Made by a program: the position numbers and the translations under genes. Below the pieces are notes generated by a model, which saw only the letters and a program-made list of their open reading frames with translations, had not been told where the DNA came from and ran no database searches. Positions 1 to 7,086 of a stretch of 7,481 nt of DNA are shown piece by piece. The DNA comes from Planctomycetaceae bacterium. GTDB taxonomy: Bacteria > Planctomycetota > Planctomycetia > Pirellulales > Pirellulaceae. Numbering within the stretch: the stretch's first letter is position 1; each line of letters opens with the position of its first letter. The DNA is taken from the NCBI GenBank assembly GCA_018658605.1, contig JABHUV010000198.1, forward strand, positions 1-7,481, in the 5' to 3' direction.

Positions 1-1883
1 CTTCGCGTCTATGGCGTTTTAGCCCGGAACTTTTCGCGAAAAAGGGTTTTGGAAACGCGAAAAGTCCATACTCACATGTGACGTCTGAGCGTGGACTACG
101 CGACTATGCGGCGACATCGGTAGTGGACCAAAGCACGGTCCGGATGATGTTGATGGTGGCTAATTCGTTCATCGCGGATCGAGAACGACGCGGTGAGTTT
201 AAGGATTTCGCAGATGATTTACCGGTGCTAGAGACCACGCTTCGTAATGTGGTTGAACGTGAGTTTCTGAGGGTGATCGGGCGGAAGCCTAGCGAGGACC
301 AAAGGGAAAAGTATCTCACGTTTCTCCAGCGGAATATAGAAACCGGTGGCAACCTTGATGGCCTCAAGACGACAATCAAAGCGATCTTTTTAAGTCCGGA
401 GTCGATGTATCGAATGGAATTCGGCTTAGGTGACGTGGACGAACACGGACGCCGACATTTATCACCGGTTGAGATAGCACATGCGATAGCCTATGCCTTG
501 ACGGATCACACGCCGGACCGCAGTCCAGTGATCCAAGAAATGTTACAAAAAAATGAACTTAATACCAAGCAGGATGTGGCGCGTCTTGTGCAGCGACTAT
601 TGGACGAGCAGCTCACGACGGGTCATTGGTGGCGGAAGGATTTGCCGCGGGTCATGCGCTTTTTTGACGAGTACTTCGGTTTTGATCGCGCTGGAACTGT
701 GTTCAAGGATACGGGCCGGCAACGCGCAGAAAATATTCCGCAATGGAATACGACAATGCTTGTTCACGACGCTCGCATGCTAATTGAGTATGTGTTGAAG
801 AATGATAAAGATGTGATTGCTGAATTGTTAACAACGAACAAATATTTTATCGCACATCCAGGCGACAACGAGTATGCACAAGAGCATTACGATCAGAAAA
901 TTGCAGAGATTACGGACCCTGGTTTTGTCGATGCGCAGGTTGAGAAACGTCGCCAGCAGACCATGCGGGACTTCAATTTTGAGGATATGCCAGAAAAGGT
1001 AGAGCGGGCGCTGAAAGATGCTCGCCGAGACGCTGAGAAGACGGTCGCTGTATTTAAGTCGACGTTAGATAAAGGTATGTTTCGGCACCCCAATTTTCCG
1101 TTTTCGGCGAAAAGCCATGGAATTAGCGATTTGATTTATATTGAGCCATACAATCTTCCGAGCAACAGTCGGAACCAGGAACAGACCTGGGAGTGGCCTG
1201 TAGAGCAACCGTTGGTGATGCCCAAGGAGCAACGCGCCGGTTTGTTGACGCATCCGGCGTGGTTGGCGGCGTATTCGCGTAATGAAGATAATGATCCGAT
1301 CCAACGTGGAATTTGGGTGTACGAGCGTCTGTTAGCCGGCGTGCTCGGCGACGTGCCTCCGGACGTTGACGCGAATGTTCCGAGCGATCCCCATATGACA
1401 TTGAGGGAACGGATGGAGCCATTGCGGGCCGAGCAATGTTGGAAATGTCATCGTAAGATTAATCCCCTTGGTGAGCCATTTGAGGTATTTGACGACTGGG
1501 GACGATACCGAACGGATCACTACTTTGACGAGAATGGGGAGATTTACCTGCGGCGGGACGGCCAATTCGAACGCAAGTTAAAGGAAGGCCAGCTTACAAC
1601 TCGTAAGGTCGACGCAGTCGGAGGGATTTCGTTTTCCGGCGATCCCAATATTGATGGAGGAGTGCAGGATGCGGTGGAGATGATGCATCGGTTAGGGCAT
1701 TCGGATCGTGCGCGGCAGTCCTTTATTCGTCATTTGTTCCGCTATTTTATGGGTCGAAATGAGATGCTTAGTGATTCAAAAGCGTTGATTGATGCGGAAA
1801 AAGCCTATTTAGATAACGGCGGCAGCTTTAAATCGCTGGTGGTTTCGTTATTAAGTTCCGATTCCTTTTTATACAGACGATAA
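1..1883 (+). CDS. DUF1592/DUF1588/DUF1585 planctomycete cytochrome-like protein, 5'-partial
   Basis: This is the C-terminal part of a large multidomain protein of a planctomycete-expanded family; the reaction is unknown. A GTG lies at position 78, but the frame is open back to position 3 with no stop, and the family carries more N-terminal sequence, so the real start is outside the window. Residues are counted from that GTG. DUF1595-like sequence runs about 50-112, ending in SPESMYRMEFG. DUF1592-like sequence runs about 125-255 (RRHLSPVEIAHAIAYALTD, then LLTTNKYF). A charged, possibly helical stretch spans about 265-335. DUF1588 follows at about 385-480, starting RAGLLTHPAWLAAYS and containing CWKCH at 454-458 (bases 1437-1451) followed by INPLGEPFEVFDDWG. 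DUF1585 occupies about 530-600. CWKCH fits the CXXCH rule for covalent c-type haem, which implies a site outside the cytoplasm. The signal peptide would lie in the missing part. The gene ends 27 bases before the DUF1552 gene and probably shares its transcript. Family assignment is strong; function is not known. Confidence 0.93.
   Translation, partial: SRLWRFSPELFAKKGFGNAKSPYSHVTSERGLRDYAATSVVDQSTVRMMLMVANSFIADRERRGEFKDFADDLPVLETTLRNVVEREFLRVIGRKPSEDQREKYLTFLQRNIETGGNLDGLKTTIKAIFLSPESMYRMEFGLGDVDEHGRRHLSPVEIAHAIAYALTDHTPDRSPVIQEMLQKNELNTKQDVARLVQRLLDEQLTTGHWWRKDLPRVMRFFDEYFGFDRAGTVFKDTGRQRAENIPQWNTTMLVHDARMLIEYVLKNDKDVIAELLTTNKYFIAHPGDNEYAQEHYDQKIAEITDPGFVDAQVEKRRQQTMRDFNFEDMPEKVERALKDARRDAEKTVAVFKSTLDKGMFRHPNFPFSAKSHGISDLIYIEPYNLPSNSRNQEQTWEWPVEQPLVMPKEQRAGLLTHPAWLAAYSRNEDNDPIQRGIWVYERLLAGVLGDVPPDVDANVPSDPHMTLRERMEPLRAEQCWKCHRKINPLGEPFEVFDDWGRYRTDHYFDENGEIYLRRDGQFERKLKEGQLTTRKVDAVGGISFSGDPNIDGGVQDAVEMMHRLGHSDRARQSFIRHLFRYFMGRNEMLSDSKALIDAEKAYLDNGGSFKSLVVSLLSSDSFLYRR
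26..67. repeat. Inverted repeat inside the DUF1592-family coding region
   Basis: Bases 29-38 (ACTTTTCGCG) are the exact reverse complement of bases 56-65 (CGCGAAAAGT), with a 17-base loop. Allowing one bulged A adds two G-C pairs (26-27 with 66-67). The left arm also overlaps a perfect 12-base palindrome, TTTTCGCGAAAA, at 31-42. It lies in the open frame just upstream of the recognisably conserved part of the protein. It could fold in RNA or be a chance product of Lys/Phe-rich codons; no role is assigned. Confidence 0.5.
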
Positions 1884-1910
1884 CCACGTATTTTTACTAC
1901 GGGCAAATTT

Positions 1911-3344
1911 ATGAACTATAAAAGACGACAATTTCTTCGGAGTATCTCGCTTGGCGGTGGTTTCCTCGCTATGGCACCGTTTCTTCAATCCATTAAGGTC
2001 CATGCTGCTGGTGATGCAGCCGCCTTGCCTAAACGATTCGTCTTCGTGGTGAAATCATCAGGGATCGACAAGTTTAACCTTGTGCCCGGTGGCTTAACCA
2101 ATAATTTTGTGGATGAAAAAACCGGTGGGAAGCTTGGCAACAGATCCCGCCGAGAAGGCGCTTTGGTAGATGTGTCGTTGGCCGAACACGAGTTGCCGGA
2201 AAAACTCGCAGTTTTGGAGGAATTTAAGGATCACTTGACAATCATTCAGAGCCTGTCGGGCGTTGGCTTCAGGGGTAATCATACCAAGGGTTTCGGAACT
2301 CTTTCTCTGCACGATTCCGAAAAAATTGCCGTCGCACCGACACTAGATTGTCTGCTTGGCCAGCATCTCTCAAGCGGCCCTTATCCAATGTACGGAATGG
2401 CGATGAACGGCAGATTATTGGAGTCCGGTAACTGGCCGGAAGATAGCTACTGTTATCCGAATATTTCTGCCTATGGAATCGCAAAGCCAGTTGCCTACCA
2501 AGCATCTCCACGAAAAGCATTTCTTGAACTTTTCGGCGCAGCCGTTGCGAGTCCCGCGCAATTAAAAAAGAAACTTGCGCTCAGCGGCAATCTCTTAGAT
2601 TTTTTGACCGACGATGCACGGCGGGTGGAAAAGGAACTAGCAGGAGAAGATAAGGATCGTTTCGCTCGCTATATGGATTCGTTTGACTCGCTACGAAAGA
2701 TCGAGAAAAAGAAGGCAGCGTTAACGGAACGGATTCAAGAGCATGCGCCGGAGTTGACGGATCGCTACGAGTCGCGTGCGCCGTCGGCGCGAATCGAGTC
2801 GCACTTTGAAATTGCCTCGGCTGCTTTGGTGGCTGGCTTAACGAACGTGGTAACACTGCGTCCGGATACGTTGGGCGTGAAGTATTCCGAGCTAAATCTC
2901 TCTAACTCCGTCCATGCCATCGGTCACTTGCAGGAAAACAAGGCATCCAATGGTTGGACGGGGCATCAGGCGCGGATGGAGATCGAAAAACTCCATTTTA
3001 AACAGATCGCAAAAATGGCAAAAAAATTCGCCAGCATCCCAGAGGGAAATGGGTCGATGCTTGATAACACGATGATAGTCTACATGTCTTGTTCTTCAGG
3101 GGACCATCATTGCGCCGGTCATGATTGGCCATTTATTCTTCTTGGCGGGATGGGTAAAAAGTTGAGGTCGGGGCGTTATCTAGAGTTTCCCAAATACGGT
3201 ATGAAAGGCCACCGTACCGTGGGCAACCTTTATCTTTCACTGATGGAAGCCGCCGACATGAAAATTCCGACAACGTTTGGACAACTGGACTCCAATCTGA
3301 AATCCCTTGATTTGAAGGGGCCTTTGGAAGAAGTGATGGCATAA
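1911..3344 (+). CDS. DUF1552 family protein, Tat-type leader
   Basis: This is a complete 477-residue protein of the DUF1552 family, usually encoded next to DUF1592/DUF1588/DUF1585 proteins in Planctomycetes, as here. Its activity is not established. The N-terminus MNYKRRQFLRSISLGGG has a twin-arginine RRxFL motif at residues 5-9, then a hydrophobic stretch and a likely cleavage region around VHAAGDA (about 30-36), suggesting folded export by Tat. Recognisable family blocks are KRFVFVVKSSGIDKFNL after the leader, SLSGVGFRGNHTKGFGTLS in the first third, an MSCSSGDHHCAGHDWPFILL block rich in His and Cys near the C-terminus, and a closing HRTVGNLYLSLMEAADM segment. The ATG at 1911 puts the Tat motif right at the N-terminus; no strong Shine-Dalgarno is visible. 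The 27-base gap to the upstream gene suggests an operon and a joint role outside the cytoplasm, which is an inference from context. Length and blocks look intact, with no frameshift. Confidence 0.94.
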   Translation: MNYKRRQFLRSISLGGGFLAMAPFLQSIKVHAAGDAAALPKRFVFVVKSSGIDKFNLVPGGLTNNFVDEKTGGKLGNRSRREGALVDVSLAEHELPEKLAVLEEFKDHLTIIQSLSGVGFRGNHTKGFGTLSLHDSEKIAVAPTLDCLLGQHLSSGPYPMYGMAMNGRLLESGNWPEDSYCYPNISAYGIAKPVAYQASPRKAFLELFGAAVASPAQLKKKLALSGNLLDFLTDDARRVEKELAGEDKDRFARYMDSFDSLRKIEKKKAALTERIQEHAPELTDRYESRAPSARIESHFEIASAALVAGLTNVVTLRPDTLGVKYSELNLSNSVHAIGHLQENKASNGWTGHQARMEIEKLHFKQIAKMAKKFASIPEGNGSMLDNTMIVYMSCSSGDHHCAGHDWPFILLGGMGKKLRSGRYLEFPKYGMKGHRTVGNLYLSLMEAADMKIPTTFGQLDSNLKSLDLKGPLEEVMA

Positions 3345-3446
3345 GCGTGTTGCGGATTGTTTCGCTGCCGATTGCGTATGCTCTCGTTTAGATGCATTTG
3401 AGCGAAAAAGGCCATATCATCTAATTTGTAGAACAGCGATTTCCGA

Positions 3447-6400
3447 CTAGGGGAAATTGTCTTTGTTATCCTGTGTTGGAGCAAACATTTCTGAAATCTC
3501 CTGGTAGATCTGTTCGGTAATTGGCGAGGCGATCTCCGTTTCATAGTTGATTAACCCATTTAGGAATGGTTCCGCGGTGGTGATGGTCGGAGGTAGGTCA
3601 CGAACGGCGCCAACTTGAACGCCAGTTTGTGCTGCTTCCTTTGCATCGAATTGAACGGTCTTCCCGGTGTCATAATAGAAGGCAATCGTGATCTCAAGTC
3701 GGCTTGCTTTTCCATCTCTGTTGCCCCATTTTTGATCTGCTTCCAGTAAAATGCGGCTTGTACTTGCGCCGGTGCTAGATACGAGACTAAACGGCAACCG
3801 GTCATGTCTATCATGTAAATGGTAAAATTTATCGGTTCGAAAAAATGCTAATGCCCATCGAGCAAAACGCCGCATCTCACGAGGCATGCGGTAAATCGGG
3901 ATTGCTGTAACTTCACCATCTTCAGCTTCAATTACCATCATAATCTTATCGCCGATGAATAGGACGTTGACCAGTTTTCCATGTATGTCATATTCAACAT
4001 CTCGTTCTTTCCATGTCCAAAGATGTGTGTCCATTTCCTCACTAATCGAATGGTCCCAAAATATACCCCGAACGGAAAAATTGCGCTCAAGTATTCCGTC
4101 TACCCAGATATTGAGGGTTCCTTGAGGGCCAGAGTATCGATAAATATGTCCGTCGCCACTAGGCAACGCCTTGGCACCAACGTTTAGGGAAACAATATCC
4201 ACTAGTTTGGAATCGAGTAACTGAACGTGGCCGGTTATCCAGCCGAGTTCAGTAATTTGGTCCCGATAGACTCCATTGTATTGGTACTCTTTCAGATCGC
4301 TGTATTGTAGGACGCCGTTTACTGGATGTGGTTTGACGAAGGATCGAAAATGGTCCAATTCTTTTCGCTTCAAAAGATCAAAGACAGCGTCGGCGAATGC
4401 TGCTTGATTTGGCGACTTTTCGTTGATCATTGCAGTCACTCGCCCTTTCGTTTGTCCTTTGTAAGGGTTGTTAGTGTCGGTTGCCTCTTTCGATCGCACG
4501 GAAAACGAAAGCGACAGCATTGCGGGTCCAAATTTGTCAGCAAAATGAACATAGAATTTCGGGCGAATGCCGGCGGTTAGCAGTACTGAGAGTATTGCCC
4601 GCTCATCCTCTTTCAGGGTGAAAGCTTCCTTGATAGTTTCTAGTTCCAGATGAGTTGCGAAGTAGGTGCCAGCGTAATCATCAGGTTTTATTCGGTCATC
4701 GTTATTTTGGTCAACTTGTTTGAACTGGACTACCATTCGCGTAAATTTATTGATTTTTCGATTAAGGTTGCCTAGGGCAGCAAGGCCTCTTAAGTGATTG
4801 ACTAACTCACTGATGTTAACACCATCTCCGTCTATTTCCTCGTAATAGCCAATGCCATGCTCTGCTGACATGATTGTTCCATTACCATCTAAATCCGTGC
4901 CCATAGCTACTCTTGCTCGGACTTTTACGAGCCATTCCATCAAGTCCTTGTAAAACACTTGCCGATAACCGATTTCGTCATCTGCACTAATATGCACACC
5001 ACCTAGAACGTTTCGAATTGTTAGCGTGAAGGATTTGGCATACAAAACATCATCGACCAACTTTCCGGTAACTGATGTTTCAAAAAATACTGGAATCACT
5101 TTCTCAAAGAAATCGACAGGATTGAGTGCGGCGTAGCGTCTTATGAGTGCATCAAATAGGTCTGGGTACTTTTCCGCTAATATTTCAAGGCAGACCTTTT
5201 GGAGGGTCCGCGTGGTATAACCTCCAAGTTGTGAATCTACAAATTCCTTGTTCCATACCAATTCAATGCTCTCGGATCCTTGGGTGAAATTGCTGATCCA
5301 TCCTTTTCCGTCGGTAGTTAGTTTCCAATAATCAAGTGCCTCAAGAAATCCTCCTTCTAGTGTGATATATTTTTGGTTGTATTTTCCCTGGCTTAGCTCT
5401 TTTTTGTCTTTGCGCAGGTTAACGGTCGACAGCGGTCCCCAAAGTTCTGGCATATCGGTTATCCAGTCGACATCAAACGGCGTCGGTGTTTCGTAATCGC
5501 TAGGCGTATAACGGCGAAAGTCGTTTGCAATATCGGAGTGAACTCCTCTTATATGTCGCATATAGTCATATTGAGCATGTCTGTATATCCAATTACGATC
5601 TTCTACGCAGAGTAGGGACAGGGGGATCGATACCAGTTCCGCAGACGTTTCGATCGTCACGCTGACTTCCTCCAAGTCTTGTTTCAAGCCGTTGAACGTA
5701 CCAGTCACGGAAAACTTCTCATCGACGCTCTTCCAAGTTCGATCCTCAGCGCGTTCTGCACCGACGTATTTGGGCAACGGTAAACTCAACTTAGCGATCG
5801 ATTGATAAACGTCAGTCGCCACGATAGGTTTCGATGACGATCCATTTGAGGGTGGTGGTTGAGAATCCGTTGATGCCGGTTCTGAGCCGTCGGTGTTACC
5901 TAATAGATTTACGTTATCGGTTTTTGGAGTTTCCCCAGTCTCGAACGGATTGTCGTAGTCGCCATAGGGGGCATCTGAATATTCAAACGTAGTATCAGCG
6001 TCCTGGGTTTGGGAGCCTTGCTCACTGTTTGTCGGAAAATTGCTGTCGGATTGATTTGGTACTGTAGCGACAGGTGAATCCGGTGTTAACTCACTAGGCG
6101 AGTTATCAGTGTTGGCGAATAATACAAATAGGCCAATAGCCGATACAATGATGATGCTCCCCAAGACGCTGGCGATAATGGTTATTAATTTTGTCTTGTT
6201 GGTTGTGGGTTCGTGCGCTGAGATGTGATCTGATGACAAGGCGGGAGCTAAAATATTTGGGTTGCTTATTGTAGGTTGAAAATTCGAGATTGAATCGACC
6301 GGCAGGGTTGAGGTAATCGTGTCATTTGCATTAACATTGCCAACAATAGAGTTTTGTGAAGTATCAAATGAACTCGGGGCCGCGGTTGCACTCGGACTTA

Positions 6401-6575
6401 TAGACGGTGATACCGCCGGTTGGATGGCGGCAGATCCGCTCAATGGAATTGGCGCAGACGAAACTACGGGAATTTGCATCATTTGGCCGCATTTGCAGCG
6501 CGACGGCTTACCGGCCAATTCGTTGGCCACTTCATAGTATTGTTGGCATTTCGCACAATTGAATTTTATTGCCAT
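3447..6575 (-). CDS. Membrane-anchored zinc-ribbon / SHD1 / EF-hand protein of unknown function
   Basis: This 1042-residue protein has no function I recognise. The frame extends 23 codons further upstream, but MAIKFNCAKCQQYYEV is a typical planctomycete zinc-ribbon N-terminus, so the ATG at 6575 is preferred; a weak GGAA lies just upstream of it. In order: a zinc ribbon with Cys7, 10, 27 and 29 (CX2C...CXC); a Ser/Pro/Ala/Thr-rich linker (35-127); one membrane helix (130-153) with Lys before it and Asp/Glu after it, predicting a cytoplasmic ribbon and an exported C-terminus; an acidic Asn/Ser/Pro linker (154-252); an SHD1-like module (277-332, RTWKSVDEKFSV ... IPLSLLCVEDRNW); an unassigned region; EF-hand-like loops at 561-572 (DLDGNGTIMSAE), 580-590 (irregular) and 622-633 (DQNNDDRIKPDD); and a second SHD1-like module at 853-907. 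The gene stands alone, convergent with the DUF1552 gene, and ends in TAG. It could be a cell-surface scaffold or sensor, but that is a guess. Confidence 0.9.
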   Translation of the reverse strand: MAIKFNCAKCQQYYEVANELAGKPSRCKCGQMMQIPVVSSAPIPLSGSAAIQPAVSPSISPSATAAPSSFDTSQNSIVGNVNANDTITSTLPVDSISNFQPTISNPNILAPALSSDHISAHEPTTNKTKLITIIASVLGSIIIVSAIGLFVLFANTDNSPSELTPDSPVATVPNQSDSNFPTNSEQGSQTQDADTTFEYSDAPYGDYDNPFETGETPKTDNVNLLGNTDGSEPASTDSQPPPSNGSSSKPIVATDVYQSIAKLSLPLPKYVGAERAEDRTWKSVDEKFSVTGTFNGLKQDLEEVSVTIETSAELVSIPLSLLCVEDRNWIYRHAQYDYMRHIRGVHSDIANDFRRYTPSDYETPTPFDVDWITDMPELWGPLSTVNLRKDKKELSQGKYNQKYITLEGGFLEALDYWKLTTDGKGWISNFTQGSESIELVWNKEFVDSQLGGYTTRTLQKVCLEILAEKYPDLFDALIRRYAALNPVDFFEKVIPVFFETSVTGKLVDDVLYAKSFTLTIRNVLGGVHISADDEIGYRQVFYKDLMEWLVKVRARVAMGTDLDGNGTIMSAEHGIGYYEEIDGDGVNISELVNHLRGLAALGNLNRKINKFTRMVVQFKQVDQNNDDRIKPDDYAGTYFATHLELETIKEAFTLKEDERAILSVLLTAGIRPKFYVHFADKFGPAMLSLSFSVRSKEATDTNNPYKGQTKGRVTAMINEKSPNQAAFADAVFDLLKRKELDHFRSFVKPHPVNGVLQYSDLKEYQYNGVYRDQITELGWITGHVQLLDSKLVDIVSLNVGAKALPSGDGHIYRYSGPQGTLNIWVDGILERNFSVRGIFWDHSISEEMDTHLWTWKERDVEYDIHGKLVNVLFIGDKIMMVIEAEDGEVTAIPIYRMPREMRRFARWALAFFRTDKFYHLHDRHDRLPFSLVSSTGASTSRILLEADQKWGNRDGKASRLEITIAFYYDTGKTVQFDAKEAAQTGVQVGAVRDLPPTITTAEPFLNGLINYETEIASPITEQIYQEISEMFAPTQDNKDNFP
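4677..4895 (-). other. EF-hand-like calcium-binding loop cluster
   Basis: This segment contains three acidic loops. The first (4860-4895, DLDGNGTIMSAE) and third (4677-4712, DQNNDDRIKPDD) keep the 12-residue EF-hand spacing, with acidic or Asn residues at loop positions 1, 3 and 5, Ile at 8 and an acidic residue at 12. The second (4806-4838, around EIDGDGVNISE) is one residue short and is better called EF-hand-like. With the predicted topology the loops would lie outside the cytoplasmic membrane, where calcium is plentiful, so a structural role is more likely than signalling. Confidence 0.7.
6471..6575 (-). other. N-terminal zinc-ribbon segment of the 1042-residue protein
   Basis: The first 35 residues hold a CX2C pair (NCAKC) and a CXC pair (RCKCGQ) separated by a short stretch with ELAGKPS, the usual layout of the small zinc ribbon that opens many planctomycete proteins. 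Four cysteines suit one zinc ion. The ribbon lies on the cytoplasmic side of the predicted membrane helix (bases 6117-6188), so it probably acts inside the cell while most of the protein is outside. Zinc binding is inferred from spacing only. Confidence 0.75.
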
Positions 6576-6726
6576 GGCATATTCCAAATTGATGTATTTG
6601 AAACTAATCGTTCTATTAGTTATCGCAAGAAATGGCCCTATCAACGGAAAAAAATGTCATTCTAACGATAAATAGTTGATAAAATTCAAACACTAGCCCC
6701 CAATAGAAAATGAAATTAGTAATTAG

Positions 6727-6930
6727 GCGGTAAATACAGACTGCGCATTTATTTTGGCCGCTGCTTATGCAGAAAACAATGACACAGAAAAAACAGTTCA
6801 GTTCTGCAATATTGCGATAGCACAGCCACCAGATGCAAAAACTCAAAACGAGTGGCAACAAATTAAAATATTATTTAGCGTCAATAAAAAGGTTCGATTC
6901 ACCCCTTCGGAACTGGTGGGCGATGATTAA
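6727..6930 (+). pseudogene. C-terminal remnant of a TPR-domain protein
   Basis: The forward frame from 6727 to the TAA at 6928-6930 reads AVNTDCAFILAAAYAENNDT, EKTVQFCNIAIAQPPDAK, and then WQQIKILFSVNKKVRF. It matches, position by position, the C-terminal TPR ending I recall from many planctomycete proteins: a YLDTLAAAYAE-type helix, an AV...KAIEL-type helix, then an RLELYxxGKPYRE-type tail. An in-frame TAG at 6724-6726 directly precedes it and another lies at 6694-6696. No convincing ATG or GTG start is present, and neither of the other two forward frames upstream continues the family. The reverse gene's start lies only about 150 bases away. It is therefore read as the tail of a lost gene whose 5' part was removed by rearrangement. 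The lineage is clear from the motifs; expression as a small protein from the TTG at 6754 is possible but unlikely. Confidence 0.65.
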
Positions 6931-6941
6931 GGCGTTGGGAG

Positions 6942-6964
6942 GGCGAGGCTCCTGCTGAGCCGCC
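6942..6964. repeat. REP-like hairpin with bulged stem
   Basis: GGCTC (6947-6951) and GAGCC (6957-6961) form a perfect 5-bp stem around the loop CTGCT. GGC (6942-6944) and GCC (6962-6964) add three pairs across a two-base bulge. No T-run follows on either strand, so an intrinsic terminator is unlikely. It begins 11 bases after the stop of the TPR remnant. The GGGAGGGCGAGGCTCCTG context resembles a short intergenic hairpin I recall as scattered through planctomycete genomes; that resemblance is from memory. Confidence 0.5.
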
Positions 6965-7000
6965 TATTGGTGACGGTTGAAAATAAGGGTCCAGAACCGT

Positions 7001-7086
7001 CCGTCATGGCACATCATGCTCCGTCAGCAAAAACACAACCCCTAGAAAACAAGGCATTTCCCGTCACGGACCATCATGATTCGTCA
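7001..7086. repeat. Pair of 26-base direct repeats with phased CCGTCA boxes
   Basis: Bases 7001-7026 and 7061-7086 match at 21 of 26 positions and lie exactly 60 bases apart. Each begins with CCGTCA, has CATCATG in the middle, and ends with CCGTCA or TCGTCA. The four hexamers start at 7001, 7021, 7061 and 7081, on a 20-base grid with the 7041 place empty. An inverted copy, TGACGG, lies at 6971-6976. The cluster could be a protein-binding array (two helical turns per step), a recombination site or a decayed tandem repeat. The spacer is too short and the copy number too low for CRISPR. Confidence 0.55.

Noticed and set aside
1065..1565. Reverse-strand ORFs within the DUF1592-family gene.
   Set aside because: They are shadows of a strongly conserved forward gene and have no recognisable protein content.
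3345..3446. Terminator for the convergent DUF1552 and reverse genes (GCTC ... GAGC followed by AAAAA).
   Set aside because: The stem is only four base pairs around a long loop, too weak to call.
6576..6644. Longer start of the reverse gene at 6644 (23 extra residues).
   Set aside because: The zinc-ribbon family normally begins within a few residues of the first CXXC, and MAIKF at 6575 fits this. The extra residues (FLAITNRTISFKYINLEYA) resemble no leader of this family.
6600..6660. A promoter for the reverse gene (TTGATA, 16 bases, TAACTA on the reverse strand).
   Set aside because: The -10 match is poor and planctomycete promoter consensus is uncertain; several equally weak alternatives exist nearby.
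6616..6861. Hydrophobic, Cys-rich reverse ORF.
   Set aside because: It is antisense to the TPR remnant and overlaps the upstream region of the reverse gene. Its composition follows from A+T-rich DNA rather than from a recognisable membrane protein.
6889..6910. GGTTCGATTC, which looks like a tRNA T-arm.
   Set aside because: The flanking bases do not pair as a T-stem, no acceptor or anticodon arm is present, and the stretch is explained as codons of the TPR remnant (VRFTPSEL).
7001..7086. CRISPR-like array.
   Set aside because: There are only two imperfect 26-base units with one 34-base gap, further phased hexamers inside the units, and no cas genes.
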